64,000 nt of DNA, taken from Vigna angularis. Taxonomy: Eukaryota > Streptophyta > Magnoliopsida > Fabales > Fabaceae. Shown here one piece after another: positions 1 through 10,967 of the stretch. How positions within the stretch are numbered: position 1 is the stretch's first letter; every line of letters begins with the position of its first letter. Made by a program: the position numbers and the translations under genes. The stretch lies in contig NC_068971.1 of assembly GCF_016808095.1 (NCBI RefSeq), positions 31,039,631 through 31,103,630 on the forward strand, in the 5' to 3' direction. Under the pieces are notes generated by a model, which was given only the letters and a program-made list of their open reading frames with translations, made no database searches and was not told the DNA's origin.

Positions 1-2710
1 GAGAAGAAAGAGCTCAATCACATCCCACTGCTCAAATACCGTTGGCCTACCCTTTGAAACTGCTCTGAGTCAAAATTGGACTCGACCCAAACTCAGCTTC
101 CCACCAAGTTGTCAGGTAGAAAAATGTTTGATCAAGAGAAAAGGCCTACGAGTTTCACTCCTATCCATATGACTTATGCAACATTTCTTCCAAGTCTTCT
201 GCATAAAAAGGGTTGGTCTCTACTTGTTACATGAAGCCTTTAAAGCCTCAATACCTCAAGACTCGTGATACATCATATACAAAAGGTGATTACCGTGGAG
301 TGGCTATCGGTCATTCCACCAAAAGCGCTGGTAGTTCAAGCGCAAAGGCAAACTTTGATTCATTCGAGATGATTAAAGTGTGAAGAAAGTCAACCCAACA
401 CTGAGGCAAGGCTTGAGAATGCCACTACAATTGCCATGAAGAGATGAAGTGGGCTTTAAGACCACATAAGAAAGCATAAGTCATTGTACAAGTGAATTCG
501 ATGTTGTGAAGTGTCTTGCTATGGAGAAGTATGCTCATTGGTATCACATCTTCATCCATGACTTGCGATGCGAACGTTCACTACAGGGTTTCTCCAAGTA
601 GTGCTGGAAATCGAGTCCTGAAAGGGTATTATGAAAAAAAGGAAAACAAAATTGAAAAAAACAAAAAAAATGAAGGAAATCTTGAGTCACTTGTCTTTCT
701 TGTGAATCGTCAAACTCTTGTTTTTCGAAAATAGAAAAAAGGAAAAATGATGAATAATCAAAAAGAAAATTGGGATGTCAAGTTTTTCTGAGGTCAAATG
801 TTTAAAAATAACAATTTGATGTTTTCTTTCGAGATGTTTGTGCACGTGTTGCTTGAAAGCTTTCACCCTTCACTTTCTCTAAAATAAAGGATTTTCCCCA
901 ACAAACACTGTCACTGCCCTCAGTAACAAAAACCTTTACACTGGGGCAGATTGGCCTGGCTAAAATTTTCCTCGCTTGCGCTAGTTGGGTGATCCCTGAA
1001 TCCATTGAGACAAACAGAAGAACTTTCAAAAAGAGAATAAGCCCACTAGATTGAAAACCCGAAAGGGCAGTCTAGAAAGGAAAAGAAAGGAAAAAAAGAA
1101 CTCATGTTGAGGTCATCTAGTCGTAGAATTAATCTTTTGAAAATAAAGCAATTAGAATTTGAAATGATGTGTGGCCATCTTTTCTTTATCTAAAAAGCAA
1201 AAAATATATATCCATTGTCACCCCGTTTGAGCCAAAAATAAACTCTTTTTCAAAATTATCCCCAAGCCAGGGTTGTCATCAGGTAGGAGTCAACTCATGA
1301 TGCAAATGAAGAGCACTCAATGATCAAACGAAGAAATTTCATCAAGAAGAGTGAACAAAGAAAAAACAAGAAGAACAAAAAAAAATCACAAAGTAATGAT
1401 GAAAAAAAATGAAAAATGGAGTTCAAGAAAAACAAAGTGCTGAAAAGGTCAAATAGTTGACACAATGCTAGATGACAACCCTTGTTTCAAAAAATGTATC
1501 CGACAAGCATTGATTTGGGCCTTTAACGCTTTCTTTCAATACCTTCTAGCCCTAGCCACATTACAAGCCTAATAAAGTCCACACAGATTGAATAATGTTT
1601 GCTCAAATTTTCATAAAGCTTAATTTTGCGATAAGACGAAATGACTTGCAATGTGTTCAAAAAAAAAATAATAATAAAATAAAACAAAAAGAACAAAAAA
1701 TTTGAAAATGAAAAAAAAGAGAGAGAGAAAAAGTAATGTCTCAGGAGGAGGGGATCTCCCTGCCAACTAGCCAGAAGCATGCGAAAAAAATCAAACCAAT
1801 TGGGGGCGATCCTTTTAGCTTATCCTTTTCATGCCCACTACTTCTTCTAGACAAGAACTCTTACCCGAAAAAAAAACTGGGGCAGATTTGTGAATCTCAC
1901 ACGAATTCTTCGCCTTGCAACTCATTGACCCATAATCCCAAGACTGTAGCAGCTTTGCGGGTCTCACCTGAACTATCATGGATCCAAACCCAATGCTCAT
2001 TTTTCCAAACACCAAACTAGGGCAGCCTTGGGTTGTCTCGTTTCCTTTAAGCAATGTATAAGGAATGATGTGCTTATGTGGCTATCCCAGACTTCTCCAA
2101 ACCATTCTAAACAGCTTTTATTCTTCACTTGCCAGTAAATTCAAGCATGCGTGCATTGATGTCACGAAAGAAAAAGTCAAAATGTAATCATATCAAACAT
2201 TAGACCTCGAATGTATGACATTTCTCACTTTCACAAAACATTGAAAATAAAGATCAGTTTGATGATGATTGCAAGTAAGATGAATGACTCAAGCAAAAAA
2301 AGGAGACAAAACACAAAATAAAGCAAATGTTTTCCATATGTGTGCATTCATCCATCAAAAGAAAATCTTTTGGATCGAAACCCTCTTCATTGATATGAAT
2401 GGTTGTCGAATCCTTCTTCAAAAATACAAAAAGAATAACATTATGGTTTTTCCTTTCAAGTCATGTTGTTTCATGTTGATCATGTTTTTTCTCTCATTTT
2501 GGGGTTTTGACACCCACATCTTTACACTCTGTTCACCGCCTTTAAGTTAGTGTTTCAACATTCTACCATGGTCTTTACACTTTGTTTCTCCTATCCTCAT
2601 ATTAGGACTTCTCTTTGGAAATGGTCACTGATGTCTTTTCAAAAATCAATTTTTTGTCAAAAAAAAAAAACTATTTCACAAAACTACAAGTTTCAAGAAT
2701 TTCCAAATCC

Positions 2711-2936
2711 AAAAGCCCAATTTTCACACTGGCCCAAAAGCCCAGTTTTCACACTGGCCCCCAAGCCCAGTTTCCACACTGGCCCCCAAAGCCCAGTTTT
2801 CACACTGGCCCCCAAGCCCAGTTTCCACACTGGCCCCCAAGCCCAGTTTTCACACTGGCCCCCAAAGCATAGTTTCATCTGGCCCACAAAGCCCAATTCC
2901 CATGCTGGCCCATAAGCCCAGTTTCGCCTGGCACCC
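2711..2936 (+). repeat. Tandem array of about 25-bp units in the 3' UTR
   Basis: About nine units of 24-26 bp, each containing variants of GCCCAGTTTTCACACTGGCC. Units differ by a few bases (TTTTC versus TTTCC; CCCCAAG versus CCCCAAAG), and the last two or three are more diverged. All six frames through the array stay open because of the repeat, which explains several spurious repetitive ORFs here. It lies immediately upstream of a second, unrelated array. Confidence 0.9.
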
Positions 2937-2963
2937 TAAACTCAAGTTTTTTCTTTTTGTAAC

Positions 2964-3690
2964 GACCCTCTGCTTGGCAATGGTCGGATTTAAATTTCTG
3001 TTCTGTGAGTTTGGCTCTCTGCGAGGCAATGGTCAAATCCAGGTTTTAGTTTTCTGTTATCGGCCCTCTGCATGGCAATGGTCGGATTTAAATTTCTGTT
3101 CTGTGAGTTTGGCCCTCTGCGAGGCAATGGTCAAATCCAGGTTTTAGTTTTCTGTTATCGGCCCTTTGCATGGCAATGGTCGGATTTAAATTTCTGTTCT
3201 GTGAGTTTGGCCCTCTGCGAGGCAATGGTCAAATCCAGGTTTTAGTTTTCTGTTATCGGCCCTCTGCATGGCAATGGTCGGATTTAAATTTCTGTTCTGT
3301 GAGTTTGGCCCTCTGCGAGGCAATGGTCAAATCCAGGTTTTAGTTTTCTGTTATCGGCCCTCTGCATGGCAATGGTCGGATTTAAATTTCTGTTCTGTGA
3401 GTTTGGCCCTCTGCGAGGCAATGGTCAAATCCAGGTTTTAGTTTTCTGTTATCGGCCCTTTGCATGGCAATGGTCGGATTTAAATATTTGTTCTGTGAGT
3501 TTGGCCCTCTGCGAGGCAATGGTCAAATCCAGGTTTTAGTTTTCTGTTATCGGCCCTCTGCATGGCAATGGTCGGATTTAAATTTCTGTTCTGTGAGTTT
3601 GGCCTTCTGCGAGGCAATGGTCAAATCTAGGTTGTTGTTATGCGATATTGGCCCTCTGCTTGGCAATGGTCGAACCCAATGATCACGCTC
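2964..3690 (+). repeat. 98-bp dimeric tandem array made of two 49-bp monomers
   Basis: The marker GTCGG recurs at 2983, 3081, 3179, 3277, 3375, 3473 and 3571, with GTCGA at 3669, so the period is exactly 98 bp. Each 98-bp unit divides into two related 49-bp halves, both starting GGCCCTCTGC and sharing GGCAATGGTC. One continues AAATCCAGG, the other GGATTTAA. The array therefore has a higher-order dimer structure. Units are nearly identical apart from scattered single-base changes and a more diverged last unit, suggesting recent amplification within the retroelement 3' UTR. Confidence 0.95.
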
Positions 3691-3803
3691 ACTACATTTA
3701 TCCATAGGGTTATGACACCCTCCATGAGGTTTGCACACCTCAATTCTCTTAGCCATGCTCATTTTTGTTTAAAATTCCCTGTTGTTCCTTGTTTCATTTT
3801 GAA

Positions 3804-3934
3804 ATCCGGACGAAATTAGTGTTTCTTTCTTTATTTATTCTTTACTCAGATAATACGAAAATATCAAATTTTCATATTATCTAGTAAAATCTAAGTAAAG
3901 AGGGGCAACTGTCAACACCCAATTTCGTCCGGAT
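3804..3934 (+). other. Polypurine tract and fold-back structures at the internal/LTR junction
   Basis: A 14-bp stem (3849-3862 pairing with 3868-3881, one mismatch, 5-base loop) sits about 20 bp upstream of a purine-rich tract ending AAAGAGGGGCAAC. A second pair, ATCCGGACGAAATT (3804-3817) and its exact reverse complement (3921-3934), brackets the tract, the second half lying inside the first 25 bases of the LTR. The purine tract is the expected plus-strand primer of reverse transcription; the role of the fold-backs is unknown. Confidence 0.65.
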
Positions 3935-4070
3935 AACTAAATAATATAAGTCTTTCTTTTTTATTGTATCTTATTTTATTTTATGTTTTTTTTATATATA
4001 ATTTTAATTCTGTTTTTATTATTATTTTATTTTGTTTTTTTCTATTATTTGATTTGATTTTCTATATTAT

Positions 4071-4078
4071 TATATAAA
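4071..4078 (+). promoter_or_regulatory. Possible LTR TATA box
   Basis: TATATAAA about 160 bp into the LTR, followed by an A-rich stretch. It is the best TATA candidate near the LTR start, but the region is AT-rich, so it could be chance. Confidence 0.3.
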
Positions 4079-4649
4079 AAAAAAAAGAAAACAAAAGAAA
4101 AAAGAAAAAAAGGAAGCAGGACAGGGCTAGGTACACTCGCACCCAATTCTGAAAAAGAAAAAAAGAGAAAATGTTCCTCCCTCACGCACACGGACACACG
4201 CTCCCTAGCTCTCCACCCCTCTGCTCCTCTGACCCGTAACCACCCTAACAAACATCACACACATCCACTGATTTTTCTTGGTCCCTTAAGCCAAAAGAGA
4301 TCACTCGTCCATTCTCTCATCAACACCTACTAACAAACGCAACTCGGCCCTCCCAACCAATCCATTTTCTCTCCTCCTCTCACGTCTCACTCTCTCCAAT
4401 TACACCACCGCGCTGCGTCGTTGTTTAGGTTTTCTTCTCTCAACCGAGCTCCTCTCTAGATTTTACTCACTCCGACGACAACCACCACTTCTCGACCAAC
4501 CACCACTTCCCGACCAATAACCACCTCAACCCACTCTCACCCTCAGAGACCTCCTAAAAAAACTCACACAAATTCTCCTTCTTCCCTTTCCCTGGTTCTC
4601 GCCGTCAATCCAATGGTGTCGTTCTCACCAGAAGAGGCCGCAACGCCAG

Positions 4650-4920
4650 GGTCTCCGCCATGGTTGTCCCTGTGGAGCTCTCAGACCGCGACTCGCTTTT
4701 GAGGTCCGCCAGCATCTCTCTCAACAACAAGGTCGTGAGCCAGTACGCCACGCTTCTCGCGCCCTCGCCTTCGACGCTGTCAACAACAACGACTACACCA
4801 CCAAGTGGAAGCGCGACGAGGAAAAACACGACGATAGGCAGATCCTGGTTTTTATTGAAGGAGGCGCGATTCCTGCTTTGGTGAAGCATCTTCAGGCGCC
4901 GCCTCTGATTGACCGTGTCC
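4650..4920 (+). pseudogene. Captured chimera: CCT-delta (TCP-1) fragment joined to an armadillo-repeat gene fragment
   Basis: From about 4660 one frame reads PVELSDRDSLLRSASISL and then NNKVVSQYATLLAP, which I recognise as the N-terminal region of cytosolic chaperonin subunit delta (CCT4/TCP-1 delta). A one-base deletion near 4771 shifts the frame; the expected LA-DAV follows in the next frame. The sequence then changes at about 4782 to a part ending FIEGGAIPALVKHLQAPP, typical of the first armadillo repeats of plant ARIA-like ARM/BTB proteins. The two sources are unrelated genes, so this is a fused, non-functional capture. GC content is clearly higher than the surrounding LTR, fitting an exonic origin. 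The CCT assignment is stronger than the armadillo one; both come from remembered family motifs. Confidence 0.65.
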
Positions 4921-4999
4921 AAAAGCCATTGTCATTCAAGCACATTGTCATTCAAGCACGAGAGAAGAAGATTCAAAGCAGATCGAGTCGGTAGTCAGT

Positions 5000-5200
5000 T
5001 GGTAGTCAGGTTCCAATAAAACTCATGCATTTGGAAGAGCTCTGCAAAAGTTAGAAAATCTGAAGAAAGGAAATGGTGGAAGCGCCGACCAGTTGCAGCT
5101 TACCGGTTTGGAGGAAAGGGAGGTTGCCTCTTTGCTCTTACCTACGCTTAAAAAAAAACCTAAAAGGGTTTGGGGAGCCAACGGCTGCCACGGGAAGGTT
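5000..5200 (+). other. Coding-like stretch in the LTR, unrecognised
   Basis: One frame reads ALQKLENLKKGNGGSADQLQ followed by LTGLEEREVASLLLPTL before entering an A-rich run. The composition looks like a real helical protein rather than random LTR, so it may be a third captured host fragment. I do not recognise the source gene. Confidence 0.35.
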
Positions 5201-5764
5201 TTTACATCTACACCCCTATCCTTATTTAATTGTTTTTTTTATGCTCTTAGTATTTGTTTGATTGCGTATTGGTTGTTTCGTTTTTTTTTTCCTTTACATT
5301 TTTAGTATTTGTCTTACTATTATAATATCTGTGTTGTTTTTAATAAAAAAATGATGCAACCATAAAAAAAACTAAAAGACAAAAAAATGAAAAAGGTTCA
5401 AAAGAAAAAAATATATAAAATTACAACATTATAAAATGGTTTGAGTTTTCTTAACAGTAACGTTATTTCTTTAAGCAATTGTTTTCTGAAAAAAATATAA
5501 GATTAAAATTAAGAAATAGTTTTAGTGTGTTTTTAACATTTAGTAAATTTGGTTTATTTTTATTTATTTTGACATCCTTAAAAACGTTTGTGTAAATAAT
5601 TTTACTGTTTTTTTTATTATTAAATAATTAAGTAAATATCATTTTGTGTTACGTAAATAATTAAGTAATTATTATTTTTATTATGCATGAAAACATTATT
5701 TTAATATTATAAAAGTCTACAAAAAATAGAAGACAATAAATAAAAATAAAAATATTTTAAAAGG

Positions 5765-6400
5765 TATAGGCACATGTGTGATCGTACGCATTGTCCTTGT
5801 GCTAGAAACCTTCCCTTCTTCCTTATATAAAATTTATTAAAATACGTTTTAAAGGTTAAACACTCGTGAGATCATCCGCATCGTCCTTGTGTTCAATACT
5901 TTTTTCTCTTATCTAAAAAACTTTAAATAATGATATAAGTACTCGTGCGATCGTCCGCATCAACCTAGTACTTAATATCTTCTATCTAAAAAATTTTGGT
6001 ATGAGTGCTCGTGCGATCGTCCGCATCAGCCTAGCATTCAATACTCTTAAGTCTTCCTAAAAATTTAAATAATGGTATGAGTGCTCGTGCGATCGTCCGC
6101 ATCAGCCTAGCACTCAATACCCTCAAATTTCTTAAATAAGTAAATATTCAGTTAAGCACACGTGTGATCGTTCGCATCGTCCTTGTGCTAAAAACCTTTC
6201 CTCTTTCTTAAATAAAAATTACAAAAATATGTTTTAAAGGTTAAGCACACGTGTGATCGCTCGCATCGTCTTTGTGCTAAAAAACCTTTTCTTTTTCTTA
6301 AATAAAAATTACAAAAATATGTTTTAAAGGTTAAGCACACGTGTGATCGCTCGCATCGTCCTTGTGCTAAAAACCTTTTCTCTTTCTTAAATAAAAATAC
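5765..6400 (+). repeat. Degenerate tandem array inside the LTR
   Basis: About eight units of roughly 65-95 bp, each with a core like CACGTGTGATCGCTCGCATC or CTCGTGCGATCGTCCGCATC followed by CTTGTGCTA or a variant and an AT-rich spacer. The last three units (from about 6150) are nearly identical; earlier ones differ in spacer length. The GC core in an AT background is striking. Confidence 0.8.
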
Positions 6401-6470
6401 CAAAAAATATAAAATCTACAAAAACTATAAATATTAATACTTTCAAACAAACAAACCATATTGCTGGCTA

Positions 6471-6692
6471 GAACTACGTGATCCTTGATTCTCCATCAAA
6501 AGTGGAGATACGTAGGAGCAAGGCCAGTCCTTGTCAGGTTCACTTCCCAAAAATCCAAAATCATTTCAAAACAAATTTTCAAACAATTTGCAAACAAATT
6601 TCTCAAACAGTTTCGAAAGAACTACGTAACCCTGATTTCTCATTTTGAATGAGAATACGTAGGAGCAAGGTCAATCCTTGTCGGGCCCAAAA
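6471..6692 (+). repeat. Duplicated ACTACGT...ATACGTAGGAGCAAGG motif
   Basis: Two copies about 148 bp apart, at 6471-6536 and 6619-6692. Each starts GAACTACGT, contains a short inverted repeat (ACTACGT and ATACGTAG around a loop) and ends GTCAGG or GTCGGG. They flank an A-rich spacer with repeats of CAAACAAATTT. Likely a conserved structural part of this LTR family. Confidence 0.6.
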
Positions 6693-6997
6693 AACTAAAA
6701 TATATATTTTGTTTATTTAGAATTTTATTTTAGGGGATAGTTAAACATTTTGAAAACCACATCACATTCGCGCATTTAGTTAAAGGTACTGCCTTCGGGC
6801 AGGCGCTGTAGGGTGCTAATACCTTCCCTACGCGTAACCGACTCCCGAACCCAGAATCTGGTTTTCGTGGACCGTGTCTTATTATTTTATGGTTTTTCCG
6901 TAGTTTTCCAGAATAAACTATGGTGGCGACTCCAAAATCTCTTTTCGAAATCCGTTTCTTTTTGGATCGTTGTCCCGTCGCGATTCCGGTTGCGACA

Positions 6998-8775
6998 AAT
7001 AGAATACACTGTTTTGAAATATTTGCGAGCGATGAAATAAGGTGAAATACATGTTCATTTTGAAGGATCAACGAGGAAGAAATTGTGATGATTTGAGAGA
7101 TTGTAACCTTTTTCATATCTCGCTCTTTTGCTCATATTTGAGCCGATTCAATGCGAACTGTCCACCTTACCCTTAACTTTTTCAAAAATGACCGAGAGTG
7201 TTTCTGGTGAAGTGTTCAGTGCAGAAGCAGCAAAACAAAGGTCAGTGTTGTTGTTTTAAGTTCTTTTTTTGTTTTCCAGGTTGGAGATGAAGAAGAATGA
7301 AGGTTGAAGATAAAGATGAGAGACATTGAAGATGAAGAAGACGAAGCAGAGTAGGAGTTCAGCGTGAAGAAGGTGAAGAAGATGAAGAAGAGAGGTTGAA
7401 AAGGTTGTGTGGATTCGGTTACAACATGGAGGATTCGGTTCCAAATGGCTTGTATTCAGTTTCAACGCCACCGGATTCGGTTCCACTGCATAGAAGACGT
7501 ATAACTAAACGTGGTATTCGATTCCTTCATGTTGGATCCACCAAGCATCATATTCGATTCCAGCTACTTGGTTTTAAATCATTAGGATCCAGTGGTTCTA
7601 TAGGAAGCGATTCCACCGAGTCAAAGTAGAAAAACTGCAAATATTAGACAAAGAACTAAAGTTAAAACTACAAAAAAAGACATATATTATAAGCTCAAAA
7701 AAATTAAAGCGTCCAATAAGTAGGCAAACAAAAATGTGAAGATAGACTAGATATAGTAGCCTGACTAAAATTATTTCTATTATTCTATACATCCTAACAA
7801 ACAAAAAAAGTCAATATATTTTGGAACCGTTGTATTGGAACCCTGATCCCCTATTCAAACATCATTTGAACATAAAGTATTTAAACTAATCAATATATAA
7901 AATCATTTGCTTAAAATTTGGTATGTAAGCGCAATGCTTAAAATTTGCTTTAATTTTTTTCTCTTTATAAACATTTTTACAATTAAATATAACATTAACA
8001 ATTATCATTTTATATTACTTTAATAACTAGGAGCATTTTGACAATCTTTAATTTTTACCAATTAAACAAAAAAAAAATATCTATCACATCAATCAAATCA
8101 CAAACTTTACTTTCAAATCCACTTTTACTTACCTCCAAATCGACTTAAATAAATAATAAAAAAATTTACCCTCAAATCCATCCACTCACTCTCCCACAAA
8201 TTATCTCTTCAAAGTGAAGAGCCTTAATGCTCTAAGTATATTTGACATCATTAATCTTTCTTTAGTTTCTATGTTACCAAACCACCTCTTATTTTTATCT
8301 AGCTAACCAACGGTCTTACTACCTCTCTCAAACTTTATTGTCGGGACCATTAGATCTAAGGACTAACCAGCGTATGAACACCTCTTAGTGCTACACGAAG
8401 ACTTTTGAAAGGATTAAGAAGTCCAAATACCTCAAAACCTTAAAGAATTTTAGATTAAGAATCAAAATAAACTTTTAATAGTTAAGCAACAAAATGACTC
8501 AATTCTTTCAACTTCTGTTCCAAATGTTTTATGTTACTTTTATACTAGACATATGTTCTAGTATTTTATAGTAACAATTTATCTTTTTGTGATATATGTT
8601 GTGCTAGATTTTCTTTTTAATTTGTTTTATGATTTCTATGGTCGGGTTAGAACTAGAACTATGACTCATATTTGGATGTTGTAGTGGGAACTATGAATCC
8701 AAAACGAGAAAGTATTTAGAGATCATCTATTCTTACAAATTCATTGATGTTTATTGTCTATTATCTCTTTCTTTA

Positions 8776-8820
<45 letters not shown>

Positions 8821-9225
8821 TTTTCATTCATATCATATATCATTAACATAAATTTAAAACATTAAATATATGTCGGTTAATGTAATTCAACAACTAGCGA
8901 CTTATTGATTCAATCAGTAACCGATTAAGTTACTCCGAAATGAGTGATTCCATTCTATAATAACACTAAAATGATAGGCATTATAATAAAAATAAATAAA
9001 ACATAGATCGCCGTGAAAAGCATATGTAGAGTGAGTATTATGAAGAACGCAACTTTAGAGGGAATCGGTTTGCAGCGAGTGTATTAAAAATTGTATTAGA
9101 TCTTCTACATATAAATCATGACAATTTTTCTTCTTCTATGCCTAATCAGTGGCCAATTCAAATTGGAGAATATATTTGTTTTTGGGGCATGACCTCAATT
9201 ATGCAGTTTTTGCAACATTTTTGTC
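6998..9225. other. Intergenic, no gene recognised
   Basis: Follows the LTR end. From 7400 to 7620 the phrase GATTCGGTTCCA or GATTCGATTCC recurs about six times, possibly transposon sequence, family unknown. About 8080-8220 is C-rich/A-rich on the plus strand (CAAATCCATCCACTCACTC). An AT microsatellite lies at 8777-8816. No frame resembles a known protein. Confidence 0.6.
8777..8816. repeat. (AT)n microsatellite
   Basis: About 20 uninterrupted AT dinucleotides. Confidence 0.95.
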
Positions 9226-10243
9226 TCAAGAACCTTGAGCGTGGGCTTCAGTGCTACCACTATAACAAGCGAAGTTCAGAAGATTTCTCCTCCCTCTTGT
9301 CTTTCGCTTACCAATAGCATTCCTAAATCCTCGTCCTCTTCTCTCTTTCTTCAGAGGTTCCTGCTAAAACAAATTTGTTTAAAGAGCTAAACACAAATAT
9401 TTCAATCTAGATTCAGAGTTTGTTATATATAACGAAGAGTACATGTTTATTTTAGACCCTCTGAATGTGTCATCTGAATTATGAAATCATAAATTCAACA
9501 GATTGATTGTCAGGCACTTTGTGGCATTAGTTATCAATTTAAATGATGACAACCCTTTTATCTTTTCTGGTGAATCTTTCATGGTATAGTTAAATACGTG
9601 GTCAGAGAAGTAAAATATGCATTCTACATCTAACATTGCATGTACAAAATGAAAACCAAGTGCAAATTAGGGCAACATTATTACCTTGTTAGAATCGACA
9701 CTTTCCTCATTCATTGGCTTATTGTTCCTGTTCAGTAAAGTTTCGCCTACAAACAAGAATGTAACGGATCGATATAACGTTTTGAATCAAAAACCAGAAT
9801 CATAACACAATATGAATCATAAGAAGTAACTCACTGCCATTCTTGATGCTTCTAGAAGAATCACTATCGTTGGAATATTCCATGGAACTTCGATCCCCAG
9901 AATCATAATCATTGCAATATTCCCTAAAACTTGGTGACCCTGGGCCAATGAAGTCATCATCCCTAAACTCATGCTCATCTTCTGCATTTTTCTTTGATTT
10001 CACTTCCACTTTATTGTCATTCCTCCCTACCCCACTTTTCTCTTTCAATCTTTCTCCATTTGACTCATCCTTATCCTTGGATTCTTCAACACCCAGTGGC
10101 TTCATTCCCTTAGCAACATCTTTATTCTTCTTCTTATTATTAATATTGTTACTCTTCCCATGCAACGATTCACCCTCGTCACCATTTTCGCATCGATTAA
10201 AGCCTTCATGTTCAGGATCTAGAGCTGACATGCCACAACCCAT
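9226..10243 (-). CDS. Small N-terminally acylated (MGCGMS) plant protein, three exons, unknown function
   Basis: Minus-strand gene assembled from three exons: 10243-9835, 9746-9685 and 9360-9226, giving 201 residues. Junctions are canonical and in phase (GGCA|GTGAGT, TTTGTAG|GCG, AACAAG|GTAATA, TTTTAGCAG|GAA). Start is the ATG encoding MGCGMSALDPE: Gly2 is a myristoylation site and Cys3 a likely palmitoylation site, predicting membrane attachment. Residues 20-95 are charged and low-complexity (K, E, D, N). A conserved-looking DDDFIGPGSPSFREYC lies at 95-110, and a Ser/Asp-rich segment follows. Exon 3 is strongly basic (KKERRRGRGFRNAIGKRK). Similar MGCG-starting proteins occur in many plants, but I know no assigned function. 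The exon 3 acceptor is TAGCAG (NAGNAG), so one Gln may be optional. No transposon features. Confidence 0.8.
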
Positions 10244-10967
10244 GATAGGGTATGCAGTGAATTGATTAGAGGGATAATATTATGAGAACAAAGGAGAATA
10301 TAATAAATCTGTTCCACGTAGAACAGAAAGGTTGATTAAATCAATACAATTAGGGTGATAAACATGGTGAATATTTAAAGAAGAAGAGAATTTTAAAACA
10401 TTAATTAGCTGGTGAGGGATGAGAATGGAAGATGCAACGATGGTACCGTGTTGGGTTTGTTTTACAGAAGCCTGCATTGCATTGTTTAAGCTTGCTGTTT
10501 GACCTAACCGCCATTGCTCTTTCGGTAGATAACAACACCGTAATGACACAGTGGAATCAACGAAAGAGAATGGAAGAATGGGAAAATTAATTCAACAAAC
10601 AAAACAAATTCGGCAGTCTGTAAAAAAAATGAGACAGAACGGAACAAAACCACATGTTTGACGTGTCGTTTACAGTAATTATCCTCTGCTTGTCGTGTGT
10701 AAGGATGATGCGAAAAAGAAAATCTACAATGCACTAATTTCATGATTATTCTGTAGAAAAGAGTAAAAATTATCTTATAAATTAATCATTATGATCAATT
10801 ATCTAAACAAAGGACGCGATGAAATTAAAATAAGTGTAAAATATGAAACATAAAATTATAATAATGGTAAATTATATTTATATTATATAGTCAATAAAAA
10901 AATTAGGTTCTTTAATTTAACTACAAAATAACAGGATATTTTAAATTTTGATAATATAAACCCTAGG
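10244..10967. other. Upstream region of the acylated-protein gene, AT-rich flank
   Basis: Contains the presumed 5' UTR and promoter of the minus-strand gene ending at 10243. I see no convincing TATA box. From about 10760 the sequence becomes AT-rich before the CACTA-like subterminal repeats. Confidence 0.4.

Larger units (their letters stand above)
1..3909 (+). mobile_element. Ogre/Tat-like Ty3-gypsy element, 3' untranslated internal region
   Basis: Long sequence with no sustained coding frame, ending in a purine-rich tract just before an LTR that starts TGTCAACACCC. Plant Tat/Ogre gypsy elements typically have a long non-coding stretch between pol and the 3' LTR, often with tandem repeats, and this region has two such arrays. 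The gag-pol part must lie before base 1. Only short frames broken by A-rich runs occur between 1 and 2700, so no protein is called. The lineage rests on LTR ends, organisation and the repeats, since no pol domain is visible. Confidence 0.7.
3910..6997 (+). mobile_element. 3' LTR of the Ogre/Tat-like element
   Basis: Starts TGTCAACACCC directly after the purine tract and ends GGTTGCGACA, giving TG...CA ends and a length of about 3.1 kb, large but normal for Ogre-type LTRs. The final 250 bp (GGTGCTAATACC, CCTACGCGTAACCG, TGGTGGCGACTCC) has the conserved look of R-U5 regions of this lineage. Inside are a TATA-like site, captured host gene fragments (4650-4920), an unrecognised coding-like stretch (5000-5200), a degenerate tandem array (5765-6400) and a duplicated motif (6471-6692). 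The 5' LTR and left target duplication lie outside the window. Confidence 0.75.

Noticed and set aside
2550..2915. Open frames of 67-121 residues with FHTGPQ-type repeats
   Set aside because: They are translations of the 25-bp tandem array in several frames; no start context or conserved domain.
2964..3690. CRISPR-like direct repeats
   Set aside because: Period is 49/98 bp with related halves and no unique spacers, in a plant retroelement; a tandem array, not CRISPR.
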